From contig JAMDHS010000080.1 in assembly GCA_029717555.1 (NCBI GenBank), positions 27,709 to 91,708 on the forward strand: a stretch of 64,000 bases of DNA, in the 5' to 3' direction. Below, piece by piece: positions 40,631 to 53,147 of this stretch; the stretch's first letter is position 1; every line of letters starts with the position of its first letter. Both the position numbers and the translations under genes were made by a program. Source of the stretch: Peribolospora baueri (taxonomy: Eukaryota > Basidiomycota > Peribolosporomycetes > Peribolosporales > Peribolosporaceae). The notes below the pieces were generated by a model. That model was not told where the DNA came from. It was given only the letters and a program-made list of their open reading frames with translations, and ran no database searches.

Positions 40631-43099
40631 ATGTACGACGATAGTTCCTCGGGACGCGACGTTGGTTTGGCACAGACAACCTCCTCCAAAACCAACACAA
40701 GTCGCGGTTCTCCTGTTGCCTATTCTTCTCTCTTTACCTCTGGCTTCCTGCGGGGCTTTGGAGGTTTTCACGGCGGCTCCAACATTTCCTTGCCCCATTT
40801 CTCCAGGCCTTTTCAACCTGATTGGGGCTCGACCAGGCGCAGCTCCCGCGGCTGGACAGACAGCCCTCAGACCTCGACAATACTGCCCAGTTCCGACGCT
40901 CTCCAAACGCGTCTAATGGGGGACGATGGAGAAGACGACCCGTCCGAGAACTTCGAGTTTGCCGAACATCTCAACGTCTCCATGGACAGAATCCAGGTGG
41001 TCGAGGAGAGTCTTGGAAGCGCAGGCAATTCGGGGTTTACCTTCCCTTCGACGGGGAGAAGGATGGAAGACACGCTCATGGGTCACCACTGTCCCTCCCA
41101 CCCCTCAGCCGCTCCGGGCCTACTTCTCCATGACAATCCCACCACTCAAGGCGTTGGTCCGTCGCCGTACGGCCGCTGCAACCTGGTGAGACCTGGAGGC
41201 GGGACGGCTTGGGACGACCCGCAAGAGGCCAATATACCTGCGACCCGATCCTTTCTGCATACTCCGACGGCACCTCTCCCTCCTGCAGCGGTGACTAGTC
41301 GCTCCTTCCGCAAACGCCGGAGCAGCATCAATCTGGAGATGATGTTCGAGTCCCAGTCCGGATATCTTCCCACTCGTCGCAGCTCGGTCGGGAGGAAGGA
41401 CTGTGGCGGAACGATCGGCTCGAGCGGTGCCAAGAGTCCAGCCAAGAGCCTGCAGCGACCAGCGAGGAGCCCTCCGAGAGCTGGCACCGATAGGAGTCCT
41501 ATGAAGTTCAGGCAGTCTGCTGGCAGGACTGTGGTCGTCGTCACCCCGACGAAGAGGGGCAGGTGAATGGTCGCATACGTTAAATTCTTCAGGGATTGTG
41601 AAAAGTGGATGTGAGAAGTAATGACTAAGTGTGGTTTGCTCGCCGTTCCACCATATAGGTGCACCAGAATCTACCCCCGCCCACCTCTTTCTCCGTCGGC
41701 TCTACTTCCACCAACACCCTCTCCGACGATGCTGGCCTTCCCATTGGCTTCCTCAGTCAACCCGCCGAACACGGCTCAGATGCAGTCCCTCTTTGCTGCT
41801 GCACATATCACCACGCCTCCTGACGTGCGCACGCCACCTGAACCTTCAAGCAGCTTTTTCGAGATCAGTCCGGAAAAGGAGCGGCGGCCCCCTCGGCGAT
41901 ATCGCCTCATTTCGCTCCTGAGAATGGAGAAAGGGATCCTGACGGGGAACAAAAAAGCACAAAAAGATATTAGGCGCGCCACTCATCGAGCCAAGGCGCT
42001 TGAGAACTTGCAGGGGTCTCCGCTGTTTGCCCCCGACTGCTATGAGGGCCACCGGGTTGGTGTCGAGTCTGCCGGGTGCAGCGACAAATGGGGTCAACAC
42101 GCGTTGGAGGAGGCGATGCAGGTGGAAGGCAACGATGAACATGGACTAGATGGAAGCGGTGCTGGACACCGTCAAGAATCCCCTTCCCTAGACCTGGCAA
42201 GGAAGGCGTTCATCTACCCGACCAGCGTAAGGTCAAATGCCAGCGCAAGCGACAATCAGCCGGCAGTCCTGGGCACCAACGTGCTGGTGACGAATAAGGC
42301 TGCTCAAGAAAACGCGATTCAGGCGCTTGGGCTCGCGCTCAAAGTCAACGGCCCGACTACTGGAAACTCATCGCTGGCGAGAAAAGGCCCTCAAGTTCAG
42401 ACATCTTCCCCGGCTGATCGAATTGCGCTGGACAAGGAGAACATCTTCCTTTCAGAGGCCACCGACGACAATACGCGGGTACACAGCTCCTTTTACCCTT
42501 CTTATCTTGAACCTCCCAAGCCACCGCCCAACGAGCCTCTCCCTTCCATTCCCACTCATCGACCTCTTCTTCCAGATATGAAAGCGATTAAAAATCGGTC
42601 CACCAAGTGCGCCCGTTTCCAAATTTCTGGTCAGCAACCCCGCCGCCCAACCAGTGACTTTCCCCCGCCACCCTTCGCCTCGTCGGTGCCGAACGCTCGA
42701 TTGCACATCGGGTCGACCAGCACGTCTGCGTCGCCTTTCGCTACCGCATCCTTCAGCGAGCCCCATCACGGCCGCCCACACGTGAATAGAGATGTAGTCG
42801 ATGGGTGCGCTGCTGCACCTCTTGGAGCGAGAGGCATCGCCGGAAACTCCAGTGGACCCGACGTTCCTGCTGAAGTCTCCCGTTCTCCCTCCCTCAATAC
42901 CAGCGCTCCCGGGTCTCCCTCCCAGTGCCCGCGCTCGTGCCATAACTCGCCCAACGAATGGGAGGACGATGAGACCATGGACTTCGATCGTGCCGTGGAG
43001 GAGTTGATGAGGGGTTATGAAGGTCGGAAGGATGGAGGCAACGATGAGTTTGTTAGAGTGAGTAGGGAGGATGGGCTGGGCGGAGGCGGTGGAGCGTGA
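40631..43099 (+). CDS. Large Ser/Pro-rich protein of unknown function
   Basis: Two exons, 40631-41562 and 41659-43099, join AG|G in frame to give 790 aa. I do not recognise a family. Seen: disordered composition rich in Ser, Pro, Thr and Gly; two near-identical basic phosphorylation-type sites, SFRKRRSSINLE and YLPTRRSSVGRK; a run of SP/TP sites (GAKSPAKSLQRPARSPPRAG, GTDRSPMKF, VVVTPTKRGR) before the intron; and many PPP/SP motifs after it (TTPPDVRTPPEP, SLNTSAPGSPSQ). The C-terminus has a short acidic-helical block WEDDETMDFDRAVEELMRGY, the most likely conserved element. Such a pattern suggests a target of proline-directed (CDK/MAPK) and basophilic (PKA/AGC) kinases, perhaps a cell-cycle or cytoskeletal regulator. 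Dad3 lies head-to-head with it, so co-expression in mitosis is possible. That is inference. If the intron were not spliced, two separate frames would remain. Confidence 0.75.
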
Positions 43100-43638
43100 T
43101 AAGGCCGAGCATCGCACAGATGTAGAGAAGGGCCACCCTTGATGAACTCTTTCAAGGCGGGCCTCTAGACTGATTCGGTGACGTTCGCTGGACGAGGCGC
43201 CGACCTTGCGCCGAACTTTCGGCCGATTCTATGCGTAGAGTCTCGTGTCTAATTGCTTCTGATTTGTTTGTGGCGGGGGAAGAGAGAGGGCGGCGGGACC
43301 GCCATCGGAGATGTATTAGAGAGCTCTGCCCATGTTCATGTATGACCATGCTCTTCGTCTTCTTCGCTCTATCCCGTTGTTCTGTGATTGCGGAAAATGC
43401 AACTTGTCATTTCGCCTTCTGCACGTCTCATCTGCGCAACTTGCCGCCCGCCCAGTCGCTGGGAAGGTATATATCGCCTGCCTCGCCATGACAAGTTCGC
43501 TCCAATCCAGGAAGGCACATCGACGATCGTGGCCTGACACAGGCGGGTGCCACGATAGGTGGAAAACGTCGCCAAATCCGAGCTTGTCCTCCCGTCCCTC
43601 CGATCCTTGCACTGTCTCTGCCCATCCACCTTCTTATA
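43100..43638. other. Convergent 3' intergenic region
   Basis: Stretch between the ends of the 40631 gene and the Maf gene; no gene or repeat of note. Confidence 0.4.
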
Positions 43639-45472
43639 TCACTCGGTCAAGAACTCGTCGTTCTCAATCAACTCGGACAAGAAGGAAAAGAGGCTGTAGG
43701 CTGGTAGGCCGACGACGTTGTTATAGTCGCCCTCCACCCCCGCGACGAAGATGCCTCCCAGGCCCTATTTATTGTGAGCAAAGGTTGGAGGGAGTGATAA
43801 GGGATGAGAGAGGGAGTGTTGCAAGTGAGCGATCCAAGGGTGACAGCTGATCGAGGAGACGAAATGATTCTTCTGGTCGATGCTGCCAAGTCCAACTGGC
43901 TCAAACTCCACCCTGCCTGCACTAACTCACCTGAATGGCAAACCCTCCGGCTCGGTCAATACCTTCCCTGCTATCTATGTATGCTTCGTAGATGTGTCGA
44001 GGAAAATGACCGAAGCGGACGCGCGTTCGTTCCGAAAGAGATCTGCCGGCGGGTGAGCGAAGTAGTGAGGATAGAAAGATGGAATTTACGGCGACCGGAA
44101 CGACAAGGGGAAGTAGAAGGCGATCGCGGGGCGGCAGAATGAGTCAATGAACGTGAGAAATGACAACTGTAAGCAGAGACAAGAGCCGACAGAGTTGACT
44201 CGGCCCAGCTCACTCACTTGACGGCATAGCCTGGAGCTTGAAGGATGGGGAAGACGACCGTGACGCCAGATATGACTTTGGAGACCGCGCCAAGGCAGGC
44301 AGACAATAACCAAGAAGGTAATCAGGTCAGTCGAGCGAAAATCAGAACAGAACGTGTAAACGGTCCGTTTGCAAAATGCTGAAACCTCTTATGCAATAGC
44401 GTCTGCCCAACACGCTTACCTTCATGCCACCGGTCATCCAGATCGAGGAGCATCCTCATCTGGTCGTTCTCGTCCTTGGGCTTTTCGAGGATCTGCGAGT
44501 CTAGGGTCACAACGGTGTCGGCTGACGGAGATGAAGCCGGAGGACGAGAAAGCAAGTGAGGACCACTAGCTTGACAAAAGATGGATGGAATAAAAAAAGG
44601 GGAAGCACGTTAAGATAGGAACAACTGGTCCAACACACCTCCTATGACCAAGTCTGGAGGATCGTCCGGGTTTTCGTTCTGAAAATAGGACACGGGGAAT
44701 GCCAGTAAGCTATGACTCAGGGCCAGCTCGTACAAAGCAGCGACCGGAAAATGAAAGACTAAATAAAACCATTTAACCAACCACTAGTCGCTTGTAGACT
44801 TCGAGGGCCTGGTTGGAGATTGGGACAAGAATGACACACAACGGAGCGAGGCATCGTCCATCGTCAGACAGAACTGCTTTGCTTTGCCTTGACAACCAGA
44901 AAGATCAAGAAGTCTTTCCAGTTGACGCCTAGCCTACTTTTTCAACGCTTGTCTCGACCGGGTACTCGTGCATTTCCTCCGGCGCCGTCGGGTGAGGCAA
45001 GTCTTCCGCAAACGTAGAGGGAATCACCTCCGGGTGTAAACCCTGTGAGCGGCATTCGGCCGCGTGGTGGACGTCGGCAAAGACATACAGATAAAGGACG
45101 CAGGAATTAGTTAATATTCCAGATGCGTCTGGGAATAGGGCGTTCCATACGTGAGGAAAAGGCCTCACAAATGTGGCCAGAATGTCACGCCGGCGTGGAG
45201 AGGCGGAGGCGAGAACTACGCGCTTGCCTGCAGGACGGGAGTGCATGAGTATCGGATGAGCCTGTGCCTGTGCCAGTGGTGATCTTCCTCTACTTCGACA
45301 TAGCATCAGCGGCTCTAAGAGCTTGGTGAAACAGCCCTCCGCCGTTCCCCTCGCCCTGGCGACAGAACAACGCACCAGCAAGCTTGTTGAAGAAAGGGAT
45401 GGCGAGCGCCTTGTCCGACACAACTCGCGGTCGGGAAAGAAGCTTCTCATTGGATGCGGTAGAGGGAGCCAT
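43639..45472 (-). CDS. Maf/HAM1-like nucleoside triphosphate pyrophosphatase
   Basis: Maf-family house-cleaning enzyme that hydrolyses non-canonical or modified NTPs to NMP. Nine exons: 45472-45376, 45227-45169, 45042-44938, 44808-44782, 44678-44639, 44521-44420, 44275-44218, 44042-43931, 43764-43639, total 241 aa. Family marks in order: the S-A-S-P-R-R signature in KRVVLASASPRRRDIL (residues about 33-48); EALEVYKRL; DLVIGADTVV; the Lys/Pro motif ILEKPKDE; VISGVTVVFP; RVRFGHFPRHIYEAYIDSRE, then RAGGFAIQ; and the C-terminal GLGGIFVAGVEGDYNNVVGLP. Catalytic residues of Maf (Ser-Arg-Arg near the start, the Asp of GAD, the later Lys) are all present. Nine exons in 1.8 kb, including a 27-nt exon (ALEVYKRLV), is the highest intron density in the window. 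Length matches eukaryotic Maf proteins. Confidence 0.95.
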
Positions 45473-46000
45473 TGTGGTTGAGCTGGAAGGGTTTTGGCCC
45501 ATGAGAGCAATGGAAGATGGGACTGTGCCCGTCTCTATCTATCAATGGTGGTCCCGGAGTACAAACGTGGTTGCGGTGGTGGTGGTAGCTATAGACTTGT
45601 CGATAGTGTAATTGTGTACATGAATATCAGCGCGATAGTCCGTGCTATGCGCCACCTCGCCGAGATCATCGACGACCTTCTTCGCACCACCTCCGCCAGC
45701 TCACCGACGCCATCGACTTCCATCCGTACCTCGGCAGCGAGCTCCCTTTCTTTTGCCCTACATACCCTCGGAAGCTGTGCGCCAGACTCCGCTTTTTCAA
45801 CTTACTTCGTCACCGTCCACTTTCAGCGCTCTGGATCGACGTCAGCAAACATCCGTTCTGACGCTGTGTCTTTGACCGACTTCTACCGGGCAGCTCGCCA
45901 TTGACTCGACCTTGCCAGCTTTGTCGCGCCTGGGACCAGTCCTGATTGGCGTGCACAAGAATCAGACGCTTTTACACAGCAACCCCGCTACGTAAAACAC
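45473..46000. promoter_or_regulatory. Divergent promoter Maf / Sec24
   Basis: 528 bp between two start codons. A GGTGGTGGT tract is at about 45571-45585. A short frame across it (45494-45904) has no family resemblance. No CACGTG or TATA box is seen. Confidence 0.45.
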
Positions 46001-46133
46001 ATGAGCATACCCGATCCAGCACCAGCGAAGATGAGGAGGGCCGCGAGGGCGTATCATCAGGACAGCGGTGGAGATACGTCGCCGGCCATGGGTCCTGGGC
46101 CAACCTACGATCAAGCTCAGCTCAGCTACCCTA

Positions 46134-46166
<33 letters not shown>

Positions 46167-49100
46167 TTGGTCCGGGCCAGTTCGGCTATGCCCAACCCCA
46201 GCAACAGCAGCAGCGGTTTGCTCCAGGACAGCCCCAACCTCAGCAAGGCGGCTTTGGTCCTGGTCAGCCCCATCCTCAGCAAGGCGGTTTTCCCGGCCAG
46301 CCGGGCATGTACCAGCAACCTCCGCCCATGCAGCAGCAAGTTCCCGTCGGCGGTCACGGTCTCCCTGGAGGTGTCGCACACCCTGACCCATCGCGCATCG
46401 CCTCGGCCGGGCCCGGTGGTGGTGCACCCCTGGGCAATCCCAATGGTATCAATCAACCCCCTCACCACGCTGGACAGAGGTTCCAGGGACCGAGAGCCAA
46501 GATTGACCCGGACAGCATACCAAGTCCCGTCGTCGTACAGGATCAGGACCAGGATTACTTCGATAAGGAGCTGTTCCTCACTTGTGGTAGGGGAGGCTTA
46601 CCGCTCGCTACGACCGATTTCGCTGCTGTTGATCAAGGTGCGTCTTTAGTATCGCATTGTCATTTTGCTGGGAACCACTCTGCTCAAATGAAGATGTTAC
46701 CATATTGGCGTGACTTTTGCCCCTTACAGGCAACGCGACTCCAAAGTTCCTTCGGCTGACGACTTACTCCATCCCTACAACCGACGACCTCGCCTATACC
46801 TCCCAACTCCCCCTTGGCCTTGTCGTGCAGCCGTTCGCGCCGCAACGACCGGATGAGATGGAAGTGCCAGTTGTGGACTTTGGAGATGCAGGTCCTCCGC
46901 GCTGTAAGAAATGTCGCGGGTATATTAACCCTTGGTGTTTGTTCGTCGAAGGGGGTATGAAGTTTGTGTGCAATTTGTGTGGTGGCGCAACGGAAGGTGA
47001 GTGTGTAGTAAAGGCGTTCCGGCTCGCTCTGTCCGAAGGGCTGACGTCGACGGGGATATCGTGACGAAATCTATCGTTTATCGCAGTCTCCCCTGAGTAC
47101 TTCTGCAACCTTGACATGAACGGCCGCCGAGTCGACTACGAGCAACGTCTGGAGCTCCAGCGCGGTACGATCGATTTCCGAGTGCCGAAAGAGTACTGGG
47201 CTGTCCAGCCTGATAACGCCGACAACAGCCTCCTTCTTGCCTCCACCTACACCATGCCTATTGCTCCTCCCTCGCCCAATCCCGCGGTGGGCGCTGACCT
47301 CGCATCTCCGGCCCTCGCCAGCGCCGCCTCCTTCGCCAACGCCGCCGCCCAGGCCGCTTCCTCGGCGGCGACTGCCACGTTGGGAGTGGCAAAAACGGTT
47401 GTGCGTGCTCCCAGGCCGCTGAGCTACTTCTTCGCCATCGATGTGAGCTATGGCGCGGTGAGCACCGGCATGCTCCGAGAGGTCATCACCTCCATCCGCG
47501 AGGTGCTCTACGGTAGCAAGCGCACCTCGGAGTCTGACGATGCGAAGGCGGAGGACAACGGCGGAGAAAAACCGAATGGCGCATCCATGGACGAGCGGTA
47601 CGGGCTGCCAGGAGGCAGCAAGGTTGCCTTCGTCACATTCGATCGGTCGCTGCACTTTTGGAACATTCATCCCAGCCTCGACCAGGCGCAGATGATGGTC
47701 GTGCCCGATATCTCCGATGTTTTCGTCCCTATCAGCGAAGGACTGCTCGTCGATCCTTGGGATTCTAGGTCGGTGCTCTCTCCATTTCCGCATTGATCAA
47801 ATACCCTCGCAGGGTGGTAGTCTCCGACTGCCTGAAGAGCTCATCGTCTGTGCATTCCATTTCACTTTAGGGAGATCATCGAGAACTTGTTGGACTCGTT
47901 GCCGGCGGTCTTTGCGAACAACCATGTGTCGGAGGCGGCATTTGGCGCCGCGGTTCGAGGAGCGCAGGCGGCGTTGGTGAGTTGCCGGTTGGTTCGATGT
48001 TATAGAACGCGGAGACGTTTCTCAGATGTTGTCTCCTTCCCCTTGTCTTCCTTCAGACTCACATTGGTGGACAGGTCAACGTGTTCCTGTCGACGATCCC
48101 CACCATTGGTCCCGGCGCATTGAGGCACCGCGAGGACACCAAACTGTACGACACGGACAAGGAAAAGTCGCTCTTCGTCACCCAGGACGGCTTCTATCGA
48201 GGCGCAGCGGAGGAATGCGTAGAGGCCGGCATCGGCATCAACGCCTTCCTCTTCCCTAACCAGTACATCGACGTGGCTAGCATAGGCACGTTGACCGGCC
48301 TCACCGGAGGAGAGCTCTATTTCCACCCTCGTTTCGATCCCGTCCGAGATGGGAGAAAGCTCAAGAGCGAGATCAGCAGAAGCGTGCTCAGAGAGACGGC
48401 GTACAACTGCACGATGCGGATACGATGTTCGAACGGTGAGTACTTCTTCTCTCCCGTTTATCCACACTTAACAGAACACGTCCTGACATCATAAGGGTCG
48501 TCGATCGTCCGCCGGTTAAAGGTCTTCGTGTCCAGGAGCACCTCGGCAACTTCTACCAGCGTAACGTAACGGACATCGAATTGGGTAACATGGACGCCGA
48601 CAAGGCCGTCGTCGCGGTGATCCGGCACGAGGGCAAGCTCGACGAGAAGCATGAAGCGCATTTCCAATCGGCCGTGCTCTACACGACCGCGTACGGCGAG
48701 CGCCGCGTCAGGGTCTCCAACATCGCCGTGCCCGTGTCCAGCTTGCTCGCCAATGTCTTCCGCTACGCAGATATGGATGCTGCCATCGCTTACTACGCGA
48801 AGGAAGGTGAGCTCGCACTGTCAATCTCGCGAGATAATGCAGAGCATGTGTACTTCTAAGGGGTTCGGCTTCTGATGCGATTTCTCTGCCTCCTGACAGT
48901 GGTCACGCAAGCCACGAGCAAAAACCTCCGGGAGATTCGTAACTACCTCACGGAGAAATGCGTCAAGATCTTGCTCGCGTACAGGAAGAACTGTGCTTCG
49001 TCCACTTTACCGGGACAGGTGAGCGAAAAAAAAAAAACCGTCGGCTATTCTTCTGTGAAAGCTTTATTATCGTGGAGCTGAGCGGTCATACTGATCTTTT

Positions 49101-50168
49101 TGGTTAATCTGCGTGTTGCAAACAGCTCATTCTCCCGGAATCGTTCAAGCTCTTCCCACTGTACGCGCTGGCAATCATGAAGACGAAGGCCATCAAACGT
49201 GAGCGCCAGCCGCGACGACGCTTATTAGGCCCGGAGAACTGACGAGACCTACTCTATTGCAGCCGGCAACGTCACATCGGATGTCCGAGCGCATTACATG
49301 CGCTGGTTCCGAGCTGCGGGCGTGGCCGCGACGATGGCCAACCTGTACCCACGCATGATTGCCATTCACAACCTGGCCGACGACGAGGGTTTGCCCAAAG
49401 CCGAAACCGGCAAGGTCAAAACGTCGCCGCTGATGAGGCCGAGCTATTTGCGCATGGAGCAGAATGGCGCTTATATCATCGGTGAGGGCGAGAGACTGGG
49501 GGGGCGGAGCTTGATAGAGCCGGGCCGAACGGTTGCGGAGGCTGCGGTTCTCATTGTTTTATTTTCCGTCCATCCACTCCTCTTCTGCAGAAAACGGCGA
49601 GATCATCCTTCTGTGGATCGGCAGCGGTGTCTCGCCTCGGCTCCTGCAGGATCTGTACGGCGTCGACAACCTCGAGGAGCTGGACGTGCGAATGGTGAGC
49701 ATTCTGAGAGGATTCCGGTGCTCGATAGGAGCGGACCAACTGACCGCTGGCTGTCTGTACATTGGCCACTTTGCAGACGTCGCTCCCGAAGCTGCCCACA
49801 CGCTTTTCCGAACAGGTCCGAAACATCGTCGCCGCTTTTGAGGCGCACCGCCAGCGCTCGCTGCCCGTGCTGATTGCCAGACAAAACATGGACGGCACCG
49901 AGGTCGAGTTCGGCAACTCGCTCGTCGAGGATTCCAACGGAGGAAACATGAGCTACGTGGATTACTTATGCTATGTGCACAAGAAGATTCAGAGCGAGCT
50001 GGTAAGTCGCTGTTGGGAGCCACATGAGCAGTTGGACTTGCGCTTTCTGCCTTGATTGCGGCTCGTTCGCCTCGTCCTCACGTCGCATTTCATCCGACTT
50101 TCTTTTCCGCGCAGACGGGCGAGAAGAGCAGCGAAGACGCGACGAGCACGTGGCGAGGTGCCTGGTGA
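46001..50168 (+). CDS. SEC24: COPII coat cargo-selection subunit Sec24
   Basis: Partner of Sec23 in the inner COPII coat; selects cargo at ER exit sites. Twelve exons (46001-46637, 46730-46996, 47087-47768, 47871-47976, 48057-48435, 48522-48806, 48900-49018, 49126-49198, 49263-49481, 49591-49694, 49777-50001, 50115-50168) give 1049 aa. The N-terminal 170 residues are a Gln/Pro/Gly-rich disordered tail including a run of ten Gln. The zinc finger has Cys271, 274, 293 and 296 (RCKKCRGYINPWCLF...FVCNLCG). The trunk (YFFAIDVSYGAVSTGML, VTFDRSLHFWNI), the beta-barrel (GQVNVFLSTIPTIGPGAL), the helical region and the gelsolin-like C-terminus (GEIILLWIGSGVSPRLLQD) follow. It ends RGAW. Length (about 930 in yeast Sec24) is increased by the linker around 47230-47400. 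Sec24 is preferred over the Sfb3/Lst1 paralog by general layout. Confidence 0.97.
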
Positions 50169-50440
50169 AGGAAATGTGCTCCAAGTTCTCGAGAGGGACT
50201 GGTGGGGGCGCCGGATCGGGAAGTGCCATTGGAGACCGACCGTCCATCCCGCGTGCGGACTTGGCCCGGAGTTGATGGATGAGGAATGCTGGACTCACCG
50301 GTAGTGGTACGGATGCCACCGGATGCCCACAGGAGTACATAGTTCATGTTTCATGCCATGGAATGATATGTCGTGCTTCTGGAAAGGATGCGAAGCCAAG
50401 AAGGAAGTCTGATTGCCAGCTCGACAGGGCGGCTCGAACG

Positions 50441-52471
50441 ATGAGAGAGTCCCTTCCCTTTGCCCTCACGCGATCGCACGCGTCGTCGCCGCCCACGAAG
50501 CTGGAGCGCGCTGACGTCCTTCGACGGCGACCATCGCCAGCAACGCCGTCCAGATATGTTCGCAGGCGTTCGCCAATGGCTCCCAATCCAGCGACTCCGA
50601 CCCCCAAACCGTCTTCCCGACCACTCTCTTCTTTCCGGCCCCAGACCGCCTCCCTACCTTTCGCGCTCACCCCGCCTCCCTCGCGTTCCACGCGTGCCCC
50701 ATCCTCCGCCAACCATGTCGCCGTCCGCCCGCTGAGGCCCCTCTCCTTCCTCTCCCAGGCGCCTGCAACGCCTCCTCCCTTATCTGGGGCGCAGGTGAAA
50801 GGGAAAGACCTCAAAAGGGTCGGTCTCAGCTCCCTCCAGCCGCCGTCCTTGGCCAGTCCGCCGCGCGACGCCCCGGACCCTACCCCAGTGCTCCCGCCTT
50901 CGCCTCCCGCGCCAACGCCCCGGGCCTCAACCCCGACTACCCCTTCGGCGGCCTGCCCACTCGTCTTCTCTACAGGGTGCGTGGCCATCGATCACCTGTT
51001 TCGCACTCCCTCGGCCTCAAGGCCAGCGTCGGCGGCGCAAACAAATGAGGAGGCGGACGAGGCCGAGGCCGAGGTAGCCCTTCTTCGCGGTGTAGCGACA
51101 GGCCAAGTGATCGAGTTTAGTGGCCCGCCCGGGATCGGGAAGACGGCCTTTGCGGCTAGCATGGCCGTGAGGGCTCGTGTGAGGATGACTTGTTCGGGGA
51201 AAGGGAAGGAGACAGACACTTCGCGGTCGGTATGCGGTGAAGCGGGCGACGACGACGACGGCGTGGAAGTGCTGCTCGTAGGTGAGCTCGGCTCAGCGTC
51301 TTGGTCGCACCGCTTCGCCAAAGACCGACGTGCATGGTACATTTGTGCTATTCTCTTCTCTATTATTATTTAGATACCGAGGGCTCCCTACCACGGTCAC
51401 GTATCGTCCGCTCCGCGCTGGCTTTGCTCTCTTCGCATCCCGACCTTCGGCTGCTACACGAGCGAACAGCAGAGCTCGTCGGCGGAATTCATATCCTGCG
51501 ACCGCTAGATACGGCAGATATGGTCTCTCTTCTGCATTCCTTCCCTGAGTGGCTGAGGAACCACCCGAAGGTAAGTGAGGAGATACAAGGATGGATGTTG
51601 CTTTCTTCATGTGTCAGCAGCATCATGTCGAAACGGCTCTCTTTTCCTTTTTGTCGACCTTCCGGCTGGTCATGCCTAGGTCAAGCTTGTCGTCATCGAC
51701 ACTCTCTCCTTCCACTTTCGACACACGTCAATCCCATTCGGAGAGCGCGCTCGACTCATGGACACCATCAGGCATCAACTGGGCATGACAGCAGCTATAG
51801 CCGATGTCGCCGTGAGTATGGAGCTCGCCAGGAAGGCGGCTCATGCACATTCTGCTTTCGAAGTGACCGATGCATTATTTGTTTGTCTTGCCCTGCCTGC
51901 CACCGTTTCGTTCAGATTGTCGCTTTTAACCAGATGGCGACCAAACTCTACGCCGAAGACGGCACACTGGCCAACTTTGAGACGGGAAAGGTGGCAAAGT
52001 TGGTGCCTCAATTAGGTGGGTAACCGGGGTGGGTGGCTGTCAGCAGCCATGACACCGCCTCTTTCCAGACGCCGAGCCTGACTCCAGTCGGCGTTGTTTC
52101 TTCTTGGCCTCCTCGACTGAACGTAGGCGACAGCTGGCTTCCTCCTGGCTCCGATCGAGTCGTCCTCTTTCGACGGGGGCACGATAGGGCAAGGTGCGCA
52201 GGTCTCCTTGTCTGCCTAGCTTCGCATTGCGTACTCGTAAGCTGAGGTATGCGACTCCCTCCGCTACTGTCCAGGTTGGCATGCCGCTTTTCCGGCACGA
52301 TCGATACGATCAAGGACTCGAGTCCATGGGTTGCGTTCGAAGTTGATGTGAGTTGGCTCGCCGGCTCTCTGCGCTGCTTTAAAAATTCTTTGCCTGACGC
52401 GATTGTACTGTCTTCCCGTTCACAAACACCAGCGTCACGGCCTCGTCTGCGATATCGAAGGACTGAGCTGA
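50441..52471 (+). CDS. RAD51C: RAD51C-like RecA/Rad51 paralog
   Basis: Recombination mediator of the Rad51-paralog group, acting in homologous-recombination repair. Exons 50441-51281, 51374-51570, 51680-51811, 51916-52015, 52127-52193, 52275-52347, 52433-52471 give 482 aa (437 aa if ATG 50576, MAPNPATPTP, is the start). The core opens FSTGCVAIDHLF, then Walker A GPPGIGKT (about 51121-51145), DTEGSLPRSRIV, Walker B KLVVIDTLSFHFRH, the L2-like stretch VAFNQMATKLY, KLVPQLGDSW and a short C-terminal strand ending IEGLS. DTEGS, VVIDxLxFxFRH, NQMxTK and LGxSW match RAD51C best among paralogs. The first 130-170 residues are Pro/Ser-rich and disordered, replacing the usual helix-hairpin-helix N-domain. 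An inserted loop, roughly KGKETDTSRSV...DDDDGV, follows Walker A. Exons 5-7 are small (67, 73 and 39 nt). Confidence 0.9.
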
Positions 52472-53147
52472 AGAGACGAGCGCCAGTCGACCATGTTGGC
52501 CATCCTCATCCCTTTCTTCTGATCCTACAACCCCACCTTTGACTTGGCCATTGCATTTCACTCAAGGTCGACGACGTCCGATTCTCCCTGACTCCACCAC
52601 GACTCAGCACTGGAACTCCCTCTTTCTTCTGTTCTCTTTTTTGTTCCTTTTGGCTTGGCGATGGGTGTCGTTTCTGATACGCCAACGCCAACTTTGCCGC
52701 CGGTACATTTAACCACGAGTGACCCGGTCCCGTGCTTCTCCTGAGGAGCGCCGATACCGCCTCCTCAGTCGGGCCTAGTTAGCTTAGCGCAAAAGACGAG
52801 TGAAGTTGGAAAAGGTTGGTCACGGCACGGCATGCCGAAAACCGCCGTCGATACTTGAGCCCGCACGAGCACTCTTCGACGCGACCCTGAAAAAAAAAAA
52901 AATCAAAAGATCCCACCCGAATTTTCGCGGGGCGGTTGCAATTCACGAAACGGAGCAAAGCACAGAAGAGTCGGAATGTATCCAATTGGTATCTGCGAGC
53001 GAGCGAGCGAATAGTAACTAATATGGGCTGGCGAAACGTCCGTCTAGGAGAACAGAAAGGAGAGAGAGAGAGCGGCGTGCGGGGGTCCTATCTCGCGTCT
53101 CCGGCGAGCTGACCGACCGAACCAACCAACCAACCGACCGATCGATC
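52472..53147. other. Convergent 3' intergenic region (RAD51C-like / AVT-like)
   Basis: Contains a 13-A tract (about 52889-52901) and a chain of CCGA/CCAA tetranucleotides (about 53111-53145) right after the AVT stop codon (minus strand). No gene seen. Confidence 0.5.

Noticed and set aside
40051-40698. 215-codon minus-strand frame between Dad3 and the 40631 gene
   Set aside because: Its distinctive Lys/Arg/Glu/Gln repeat is simply the translation of the four 20-bp tandem repeats; no other support.
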